A DNA stretch of 64,000 nt from Rhodoferax sp. U11-2br (lineage in GTDB: Bacteria > Pseudomonadota > Gammaproteobacteria > Burkholderiales > Burkholderiaceae_C), in contig NZ_JAHFZF010000024.1 in assembly GCF_018619435.1 (NCBI RefSeq), forward strand, positions 1 through 64,000. Direction: 5' to 3'. The position numbers and the translations under genes are program-made. Every line of letters starts with the position of its first letter. Within the stretch, counting starts at the first letter, position 1. The notes beneath the pieces were generated by a model. That model was given only the letters and a program-made list of their open reading frames with translations, was not told the origin of the DNA and made no database searches. Positions 8,488 to 15,286 of the stretch are shown piece by piece.

Positions 8488-8554
8488 AGCTTTCATTCCA
8501 CCGGACTTGCGTGAAGAACCTCGCAGCCCGGTGAATTCAGGCGTCAGCTTGTGC

Positions 8555-9247
8555 TCACTGACGTTTTTTGTCCATGCAGCTGGTACGCAAAAACTGGCCT
8601 GCGACAAAAATATCGCGCTCGATTGCGCGGCGCACGGCGCTGCTGTCGCGTTGTGCCAGGGCGCGCACCAAGTCGTCATGGGCGTCATTAAGCACCGCGC
8701 TGGCCTCGGGTGTGTCGAACAGGCGGTTGGAGATGGGCCCCGCACGCAGCCACAAAGTGTCTATCAGCTGAAAAAGCAGTGGTGATCCCGCCGCCTTGTA
8801 CAGCAGCACGTGAAAGTTTTCGTTAATGCCCAGGTAACGCTTGGAGTCGCCAGCTTGCAAGGCTGCATCCATCTCCTGGCTCCAGCGCTGCATCTGCGCC
8901 ACCTGCGCGGGCTCCAGGCGCAGGCAGCCGCGCTCGGCGGCCTCCCCTTCTAGCAGCATGCGCATTTGCAGCAGGTCGTCGAACTCTGGCACTGATAGGC
9001 GTGGCACCGCTACTCCGGCGTTCGGAATGTTGACCAAGGCCCCTTCCGCAGACAAGCGCTGCAATGCGGCACGTACCGGCATCTGACCCACGCCCATATC
9101 CGCTGCCACGGTGCGGATCTTCAGCCGCTCGCCCGGCAAAAAGCGCCCCACCGTGATCCACTGCCGCAAAGTGCTGTAGATCTGATCCTGGTGAGTGCTG
9201 GTGGCCGGGGCTTGGTAGGTTGTGGCAAGTAGTTCCGTATCGCTCAT
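8555..9247 (-). CDS. GntR-family regulator with FCD domain
   Basis: A 230-residue regulator: a winged helix at residues 20-85 (RTVAADMGVGQMPVRAALQRL) and an all-helical FCD ligand domain from about residue 95 (LRMLLEGEAAERGCLR in general form, then NENFHVLLYKAAGS). FCD-type GntR proteins usually bind organic acids and repress nearby catabolic genes. It lies downstream of, and in the same direction as, the PuuA-like ligase and aminotransferase genes, separated by an SDR remnant. The palindromes at 12434 and 8468 are candidate operators. The ligand is unknown; an amine- or amino-acid-derived compound fits the neighbours. Confidence 0.88.
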   Translation of the reverse strand: MSDTELLATTYQAPATSTHQDQIYSTLRQWITVGRFLPGERLKIRTVAADMGVGQMPVRAALQRLSAEGALVNIPNAGVAVPRLSVPEFDDLLQMRMLLEGEAAERGCLRLEPAQVAQMQRWSQEMDAALQAGDSKRYLGINENFHVLLYKAAGSPLLFQLIDTLWLRAGPISNRLFDTPEASAVLNDAHDDLVRALAQRDSSAVRRAIERDIFVAGQFLRTSCMDKKRQ

Positions 9248-9399
9248 GGTGTGAGGATTCTGTAGCCTGCACGCAGGCTAAATTTCAGCATCATATGGGC
9301 TAAGGCGGATGCAGCATCGGCACTGAGGTAGAAAGGTCATTGCACGAGCAACTTCTTGGCGGGGTGACAAGTCAGGCTGGCTTAAACCAGAGTCAGGGC

Positions 9400-9651
9400 C
9401 CTTGCGTTCTTGCAGGCAGTGCCCAACGTCCACCACCATCATTTGGCCGGTGATGTAGCTCGCGCCCGGACTGGCCAGAAACGCCACCCTGCAAGCCATT
9501 TCAGCGGCGATGCTCGCGCGGCCCATGGGCTTGTGGCAGGAGGCCATGGCCTCTTCTGTGGTTTGTGAACCGGCAGCGCCAACTGGCCATGCAGGGAGAA
9601 CAGCGGATACGTCGCGTGCAGGCGTTGCAGATCAGACTGCTGTGGTTTCAC
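9400..9651 (-). pseudogene. Internally deleted SDR dehydrogenase
   Basis: Two pieces of one short-chain dehydrogenase are present with the middle missing. The first piece (about 9570-9651) reads LFSLHGQLALPV, the normal SDR start just before the Gly-rich motif. The second (about 9410-9535, another frame) reads PMGRASIAAEMACRVAFLAS and then YITGQMMVVDVG, the normal SDR end. Some 180 central codons, including the Ser-Tyr-Lys active site, are gone. Its start overlaps the end of the aminotransferase gene by about 20 bases, so it was the third gene of that operon. Confidence 0.75.
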
Positions 9652-11011
9652 AGATAAAGCCGTCCACGGCAGCCACCAGCCGGTCCACGTCGTCTGCGGT
9701 GGTGTCTGGACACACTAGCATCATGTTGTGGAACGGCGTGATGATCAAGCCACGGTTGAGAAGGTAGAGGTGGATGTTGCGTTCCAGTGCCGGGTCCAAT
9801 ATGGCGTTGGCCTCGCTGCCGTTGCGAGGTGGCGTCGGGGTGAACTGGAACTCAGTGCGCGCCCCGATTTGCGTTACACACCAGCCCAGGCCATGGCGGG
9901 CAATCACCTCGCGAAGGCCATTCGCCAGACGTTCGGCCAGGCCAAACATATGTGTGTAGGCCGCATCTGTCATCACTTCCAAAAGATTGGCGCGCATCGC
10001 CGCCATGGTCAGCAAGTTGGCAGTCAGTGTGGTGCCAATGCCGCTGTGACCGGGAGGAGCGTTGCGCTTGGCCGCTTCGGCGCGCGCAGCGATCTCTGCG
10101 CTAAAGCCGTAGACCGCACAGGGTACGCCGCCAGCCACAGGCTTGCCCAACACGAACAAGTCGGGTTGCAGGCCGTGTGCACGGGTGTAGCCACCGGGGC
10201 CGGAGCTGATAGTGTGGGTTTCGTCGATCAGCAGCAAGGTGCCGTGGCGGCGGCACAAGGCTTGGGCAGCTTCCCAGAAACCGGACTCGGGCAGCACCAT
10301 GCCAATATTGGTCATGGCGGGCTCAGCCAGCAGGCAGGCCACTTGGCCATCGGCCAGGGTAGCTTCCAACGCAGCCAAGTCATTGAACTCCACGCTGCTG
10401 GTGGTGCGGGTGATGTCCACCACCTGGCCCAGCAGGCTGTCACGGGTGCGCGGTAGGCCATCCACCAGGTCCACAAACACATCGTCGACGGTGCCGTGGT
10501 AGCAGCCGTTGAAGATCAGGATCTGCGTGCGCCCAGTTAGCGCTCGCGCCCAGCGAATGGCGAAACGGTTGGCGTCCGACGCCGACAGCGCAAACTGCCA
10601 CACTGACATGCCAAAGCGGCGCGTCAGCTCTTCGGACACCCACACGCCGTCTTCGCCAGGCAGCATGGTGGTGATGCCGCGTGCGACCTGCGCCGCTACT
10701 GCGCGAGCCACAGGGGCGGGGCTATGGCCGAACATGGTGCCGGTGTCGCCCAGGCAGAAGTCCACATAGTGGTTGCCATCCACGTCGGTGAGGCGCGCGC
10801 CCCGCGCTTCGGCCACATGTAACGGATAAGGTGTGGACCAGTCGTTCATCCAGTGCATGGGCACACCGAACATCAGATGGTCTTTTGCACGGTCAGCCAG
10901 CGCGCGGGATACGGGGTTGCTCGCCGCATAGTGGGCGCGTTCCCGCGCATGCACGTCATTCAGACGTTGGGGTTCCAAGGTTTTGTAAGTGACGGTCATC
11001 GCAGGGCGCAA
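9632..11011 (-). CDS. Class III pyridoxal-phosphate aminotransferase
   Basis: A 459-residue PLP enzyme of the class III (omega-amino acid / glutamate-1-semialdehyde aminomutase-like) group. Residues LLLIDETHT (about 260-267) hold the Asp that contacts the PLP ring, and Lys290 in VLGKPVAGG is the Schiff-base lysine. NGCYHGTVDD (168-177) is the usual phosphate/ring-stacking segment. An internal ATG four codons in (MTVTYK, at 10999) is an alternative start. It lies 33 bases after the PuuA-like gene, suggesting one operon that uses an amine or beta-amino acid. The exact amino donor cannot be deduced. Confidence 0.88.
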   Translation of the reverse strand: MRPAMTVTYKTLEPQRLNDVHARERAHYAASNPVSRALADRAKDHLMFGVPMHWMNDWSTPYPLHVAEARGARLTDVDGNHYVDFCLGDTGTMFGHSPAPVARAVAAQVARGITTMLPGEDGVWVSEELTRRFGMSVWQFALSASDANRFAIRWARALTGRTQILIFNGCYHGTVDDVFVDLVDGLPRTRDSLLGQVVDITRTTSSVEFNDLAALEATLADGQVACLLAEPAMTNIGMVLPESGFWEAAQALCRRHGTLLLIDETHTISSGPGGYTRAHGLQPDLFVLGKPVAGGVPCAVYGFSAEIAARAEAAKRNAPPGHSGIGTTLTANLLTMAAMRANLLEVMTDAAYTHMFGLAERLANGLREVIARHGLGWCVTQIGARTEFQFTPTPPRNGSEANAILDPALERNIHLYLLNRGLIITPFHNMMLVCPDTTADDVDRLVAAVDGFICETTAV

Positions 11012-11044
11012 GAGTCAGAGGAATCAAGAAGAGGAGGCTTGCAA

Positions 11045-12385
11045 TCACACCAGCAAGAGCAAGTGTTCGCGTTCCCACGAGCTGATCACGCGGTTATAGG
11101 TGGCGTATTCCAGCTCCTTAACAGCGCAGAAGGCGTCGACAAATCCGGCCCCCAGCACATCACGCAGCGGTGTGCTGGCGCGCATGGACTCGATGGCGTC
11201 TTCCAGGTGGCGTGGCAGCTCGTGGTTGACGTTCCACGCGCTGTCGGTGGTGGGCGCGCTGGGCGTTAGGCCCTCGGTCATGCCCAGCAGACCGCAAGCC
11301 AGGGTGGCGGCCATGGCCAGGTAAGGATTCACGTCCACGCCGGGCACCCGGTTTTCCACACGGCGGTTGGCTGGGCTGGACTTGGGGACGCGGATGCCGC
11401 AGGTGCGGTTGTCATGGCCCCAGCGCACATTGATGGGCGCCGACATAAAGGGAGAAAGGCGTCGGTAAGAGTTCACATAGGGCGCAAACATCGGCATGAG
11501 TTTGGGAATGTAGGTCTGCAGGCCTGCAATGCATTGGGCAAAGTGGGAACTGGCAGAACCATCGGGCAAACTAAACAGGTTGTTGCCATCCTTGTCCAAA
11601 ATGCTTTGGTGGATGTGCATGGCGCTACCTGGCTCTTGTTCCATGGGCTTGGCCATGAAGGTGGCAAAAATGCCGTGGCGCAGGGCTGTTTCGCGTACGG
11701 CGCGCTTGAAAAGGAACACGCGGTCTGCCAACTCCAGTGCATTGCCGTGGCTGAAGTTGATTTCCATCTGGCCGGGGCCGGCCTCATGGATCAGCGTCTC
11801 CACGCCAAGCTGGTGCTGTCCGCAAAAGTTGGAGAGCTCCATAAAGAAGGGGTCGAAGTCATTGACCGCGTCAATGGAATAGCTTTGGCGGCCAGCCTCG
11901 GGCTTGCCGGTGCGACCCAAGGGCGGCTGCAGCGGCTCATGGGGGTTCTGCTGGCGCGCGACCAGATAGAACTCCATCTCGGGTGCAACAACCGGAGTCC
12001 AGCCGTGCTCTTCGTATTGCTTGAGCACCCGGCGCAATACGCCGCGCGGGGAAATTTCGACGGTACTGCCGTCCCATTCTTGGCAGTCGTGAATGACCAC
12101 CGCCACAGGCTCTGCGGCCCAAGGCACGATACGCACGGTGCTTGCATCGGGGATGCAGAGCATATCCGGGTCGGTGTCGCCGACAAATGGGCCGTTGTCG
12201 GGTTGCTGGCCATTCACGGTATTGAGCAGCACGCTCTTGGGCAGGCGCATCTCACCCGCAGCCAAAAACAAGTCGCGCGGCAAAATCTTGCCGCGGGCAA
12301 TCCCAGTCATATCGGGGATCACGCATTCCACCTCGTGGATGCGGTGCGTGACCAGAAAATCTTCAATGTGAGAGGTAGTCGACAT
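11045..12385 (-). CDS. Glutamine-synthetase-family ligase, PuuA-like
   Basis: A 446-residue enzyme of the glutamine synthetase fold, most like gamma-glutamylputrescine synthetase (PuuA) and related gamma-glutamyl-amine ligases. Visible motifs are APEMEFYLV (metal-binding glutamates), GPGQMEINFSHG, the ATP-site segment MAKPMEQEPGSAMHIHQS, and NRRVENRVPGVDVNPYLA near the C-terminus. It would join glutamate to an amine using ATP in the cytoplasm. With the downstream aminotransferase and FCD regulator it suggests catabolism of a polyamine or other primary amine. No other puu genes (oxidase, hydrolase) are adjacent, so the substrate is open. Confidence 0.88.
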   Translation of the reverse strand: MSTTSHIEDFLVTHRIHEVECVIPDMTGIARGKILPRDLFLAAGEMRLPKSVLLNTVNGQQPDNGPFVGDTDPDMLCIPDASTVRIVPWAAEPVAVVIHDCQEWDGSTVEISPRGVLRRVLKQYEEHGWTPVVAPEMEFYLVARQQNPHEPLQPPLGRTGKPEAGRQSYSIDAVNDFDPFFMELSNFCGQHQLGVETLIHEAGPGQMEINFSHGNALELADRVFLFKRAVRETALRHGIFATFMAKPMEQEPGSAMHIHQSILDKDGNNLFSLPDGSASSHFAQCIAGLQTYIPKLMPMFAPYVNSYRRLSPFMSAPINVRWGHDNRTCGIRVPKSSPANRRVENRVPGVDVNPYLAMAATLACGLLGMTEGLTPSAPTTDSAWNVNHELPRHLEDAIESMRASTPLRDVLGAGFVDAFCAVKELEYATYNRVISSWEREHLLLLV

Positions 12386-12433
12386 GGCCGTATCTATTCA
12401 TGGAGATACGGGCAATCCTATTCCGAAAGTCAT

Positions 12434-12449
12434 ATTTGTGATCACAAAT
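12434..12449. promoter_or_regulatory. Candidate GntR operator upstream of PuuA-like gene
   Basis: ATTTGTGATCACAAAT is a perfect 16-base palindrome about 50 bases before the ligase start. A related half-conserved copy (GTTGTGATCTCAAAC) lies near 12485. The compact symmetry suits an FCD-type GntR protein, the likely one being encoded at 8555-9247. It is not a CRP site, which needs a six-base spacer. Confidence 0.55.
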
Positions 12450-12910
12450 GATATATATAATTCAATTTATATCAATAAAACGACAGTTGTGATCTCAAAC
12501 TCACTATTGCAAGTCGATATAACCACTTCCAAGCTTCCGGATTTTCCGAATTCTTGTCATGCTGCCCAAGCTACTGCTGATATGGGTACTTGCAATCGCT
12601 TGGTGTTCGTTGACTGGCTGTGTCAAAGAGTCCTTTGTTGTCGTCATCCTTGGCGGTTGGGCCAACAACCATCATGGTCGTAAGCCTTCGGAAGTTGAAG
12701 CTATAGAGGCTGCAATTTTCTGTGCGGAAAACGATGTGTACCCAGCGACGCTTTTCGGGCGGTAAGCAGCGGTTGCTGACCTTGGACCGATGCTGCCCAT
12801 AGGCCGCTGTGGGGCCGAAGAAGACGGCCGCAGACACGGTCAACGCTCGCCAGCGCGTTTTCTCGTACTGCTCAGTTAATACCGGAATGAATGGTCAACC
12901 GTACCGAAGT

Positions 12911-13147
12911 ATGGATGAGCGCTGGAAAAAGGATGAGTCCTTTCAACAGATTGCCTAGCTATTTGACCGCAATAACTCGTCCGTCAGTCGCATCCTGGCT
13001 GAGACTGGAGGCATACGCCCGGCTCAACGCTGTCGTTTCAAATTTGCGTTGAGCCTGGCCGAGCGCGAAGAGATATCACGCGCATTGGCGACGAGACACT
13101 CAATCCGTTCAATTGCTTGCCAGCATGAACGTGCTCCCTCAATCGTC
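12911..13147 (+). mobile_element. IS30-family transposase remnant
   Basis: The plus strand encodes about 79 codons of the N-terminal DNA-binding region of an IS30-type transposase: ERWKKDESFQQIA, an in-frame TAG at 12956, then LFDRNNSSVSRILAETGGIR, followed by ALSLAEREEISRAL and SIRSIA. It stops just after RAPSIVSSS, where intact proteins continue into the catalytic DDE domain. The rest is missing. No terminal inverted repeats could be paired. Confidence 0.8.
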
Positions 13148-13200
13148 AGCAGTTCGCGACCGTGTTCGGTTTGGCGGCCACTGATCTTCTAAATTGAACG

Positions 13201-13346
13201 GAGCTTCCGGAGATCGCCTTCGTTGCACTGGCCAATGGTCAAGGCTACGTAGGCGTTCGGGTCGAGGTGCCGATACCTGGCGTGATAGGCTGTTGCAGGC
13301 GCTGAATTCGCCGGCACCCATTTTGGTTGAGATCGAAGTCGCCTGA
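13201..13346 (+). pseudogene. C-terminal remnant of a thiamine-diphosphate-dependent enzyme
   Basis: The plus strand reads ELPEIAFVALANGQGYVGVR, then, after one frame slip near 13272, DRLLQALNSPAPILVEIEVA and a stop. This is the usual end of acetolactate-synthase or benzoylformate-decarboxylase-type proteins (FVALARAQG..GVRVEDP...PxLVEVxV). It lies 76 bases before the aldehyde dehydrogenase gene. A decarboxylase plus aldehyde dehydrogenase pair would fit an aromatic keto-acid pathway, but this is inference from a 48-codon remnant. Confidence 0.5.
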
Positions 13347-13422
13347 ACGGTTTGGTTTTTTCGGTGACTGACAGCGGTGTCGTGAATTTGGTACCTATCC
13401 ATATAAATACAGGAGACAAACC

Positions 13423-14874
13423 ATGAACACCATTTCCCTATTGATCAACGGTGAGCGGATGCAAGCCAGCAGCGGTGCCACTTTCGAACGGCGCAATCCG
13501 CTGGATGGCAGCATCGCCACCACGGCGCCGGTCGCGACCATCAGCGATGCGCGCGCGGCCGTTGATGCCGCGGCCAAGGCTTTTCCCGCCTGGTCAGCGC
13601 TTGGTCCAGGCGAACGCCGTAGCTTGCTGATGAAAGCATCCCATGCGCTTGAAGCCAAGGGCGCAGCCTTTGCTGACGCGATCGCCGCCGAGACGGGCGG
13701 GTCCGGCATGTGGGCGGGCTTCAATGTGCATCTGGCGGCCGGCATCTTGCTCGAAGCGGCGTCAATGACGACCCAGATCAGCGGCGAGGTGATTCCATCG
13801 GACGTCCCAGGCAGCTTGGCCATGGGCGTGCGCCAAGCCGCAGGTGTGGTGCTGGGCATGGCGCCGTGGAATGCGCCCGTCATTCTGGGTGTGCGCGCGA
13901 TTGCCATGCCACTGGCATGCGGCAACACGGTCGTGCTCAAGGCTTCGGAACTGTGCCCGGCGACTCACAGCCTGATTGTGGAGGCGCTGCAGGAAGCGGG
14001 CATTCCAAAGGGCGTGGTCAATTTCATTACCAATGCGCCTCAAGACGCGCCCGCCATCGTCGAGGCAATGATTGCGCATCCGGCTGTTCGGCGCGTGAAC
14101 TTTACGGGCTCCACCCGTGTCGGCAAGGTCATTGCGGCGGCTTGCGCCAGGTATCTCAAACCGGCTGTGCTTGAACTGGGTGGCAAGGCGCCGTTTGTTG
14201 TGCTCGATGATGCCGACATGGATGCCGCGGTCAACGGTGCCTCCTTTGGTGCATTTGCCAATTCCGGTCAAATCTGCATGTCGACTGAACGCATCATCGT
14301 CGACCACATGATTGCCGATGACTTTGTCGCGCGCCTGGCCGCCAAGGCCAAGGGGTTGCCAATGGGCGATCCGCGTCAGGGGCCGGTAGTGCTTGGCTCG
14401 GTGGTCGACATGAGCACGGTAGAGCGCTGTAACGCACTGATCGACGATGCACTCGCCAAGGGCGCGACTCTGGTTTGCGGTGGCAAGGCCAGTTCAACGC
14501 TGATGCCGGCCACGTTACTCGACCATGTGACGGCCGAGATGACTATTTATCATGAAGAATCGTTCGGGCCGGTGAAACCGATCGTACGCGTCAAGGGCGT
14601 TGAAGAGGCCATTGCTTGCGCCAACGACAACGAGTATGGTCTGTCGGCAGCGGTCTTCGGACGCGACATTGCGAGGGCGCTGAATGTGGCCAGGCGCATC
14701 GAATCAGGCATTTGCCATGTCAACGGCCCCACAGTACATGATGAGGCGCAAATGCCGTTTGGCGGTGTCAAAGGCAGCGGCATGGGGCGTTTCGGTGGCA
14801 AGGCCGGCATCGCTGAATTTACCGACCTGCGCTGGATTACGGTGCAAACCGCGCCGCGGCATTACCCGTTCTGA
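13423..14874 (+). CDS. NAD(P)-dependent aldehyde dehydrogenase, aromatic-aldehyde type
   Basis: A 483-residue aldehyde dehydrogenase that oxidises an aldehyde to its acid in the cytoplasm. Catalytic residues are visible: Asn150 in APWNAPV, Glu251 in LELGGKAP and the nucleophile Cys285 in SGQICMSTER. The GQICMSTERIIVD block and the end motif MPFGGVKGSGMGRFGG are typical of salicylaldehyde, vanillin and benzaldehyde dehydrogenases. AGGAGA precedes the ATG. It stands alone; the gene before it is a thiamine-enzyme remnant and after it comes about 400 bases without a gene. The exact aldehyde is not determined by the sequence. Confidence 0.88.
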   Translation: MNTISLLINGERMQASSGATFERRNPLDGSIATTAPVATISDARAAVDAAAKAFPAWSALGPGERRSLLMKASHALEAKGAAFADAIAAETGGSGMWAGFNVHLAAGILLEAASMTTQISGEVIPSDVPGSLAMGVRQAAGVVLGMAPWNAPVILGVRAIAMPLACGNTVVLKASELCPATHSLIVEALQEAGIPKGVVNFITNAPQDAPAIVEAMIAHPAVRRVNFTGSTRVGKVIAAACARYLKPAVLELGGKAPFVVLDDADMDAAVNGASFGAFANSGQICMSTERIIVDHMIADDFVARLAAKAKGLPMGDPRQGPVVLGSVVDMSTVERCNALIDDALAKGATLVCGGKASSTLMPATLLDHVTAEMTIYHEESFGPVKPIVRVKGVEEAIACANDNEYGLSAAVFGRDIARALNVARRIESGICHVNGPTVHDEAQMPFGGVKGSGMGRFGGKAGIAEFTDLRWITVQTAPRHYPF

Positions 14875-15286
14875 TGTCGGTCTGAAGACAGGTAGAAAGC
14901 GCATCCAAGTTGAACCGTTCCAAAAGGTTCATGCAATTGGGTTGCGGAGATTTCGACGACAGTGATAGGCACGTTGTACCCGGCCATGAATGTGTTCTGA
15001 CTGGAAGAAAATCGGGCAACCCCAATGCTGCTTGTCGCCAATGCCTAAATACGCCTCGTCCCGGGTATAGGCTTCGCTCTGGACCTGACGTTCAAATTTG
15101 ACGGTTGACTTCGGGAAAAGTTGGCTGGCTCTTTCAGGCTGTGACACGACATCCAGCGTTAAGTTCGCTACGCCAGGTAACGGACATCAAATACAAAAAC
15201 TCAACAAACTGACAAGAAAACGCGAGTCGGTCACAACCCTTTCGCATTTGTCCTCAGGCAACGTCGTCACGCGGCACAATTCCCGC
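14875..15286. other. Intergenic stretch, nothing recognised
   Basis: About 410 bases between the aldehyde dehydrogenase and the SNF2 helicase. A leftward open frame at 14929-15147 has no similarity I recognise and no ribosome binding site, so it is not called. No repeats or hairpins stand out. Confidence 0.4.

Larger units (their letters stand above)
7440..8554. other. Gene-free stretch with transposon-end-like sites
   Basis: About 1.1 kb without a credible gene in either direction. It holds two tandem 15-base repeats (7949 and 7969), two 16-base repeats in the opposite sense (8011 and 8078), and a perfect 20-base palindrome at 8468. Around 7664-7800 two similar units containing the string AACTGGCCC look like degenerate intergenic repeat. 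Base composition is lower in GC than the flanking genes. It has the look of decayed mobile DNA. Confidence 0.6.

Noticed and set aside
12434..12449. CRP binding site
   Set aside because: TGTGA and TCACA overlap directly, without the six-base spacer CRP needs.
11414..12451. 345-codon plus-strand frame over the PuuA-like gene
   Set aside because: Antisense to a clear glutamine-synthetase-fold protein; no ribosome binding site.
12559..12765. 68-codon frame with a lipobox-like LTGC
   Set aside because: No ribosome binding site, no conserved sequence after the Cys, and it lies in decayed DNA next to an IS30 remnant.
14929..15147. 72-codon minus-strand frame between the aldehyde dehydrogenase and helicase genes
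   Set aside because: No recognised motif and no start signal; listed as intergenic.
15098..15286. Extended N-terminus of the SNF2 helicase
   Set aside because: The 63 extra residues have no similarity to the family and no ribosome binding site; the ATG at 15287 is the first plausible one.
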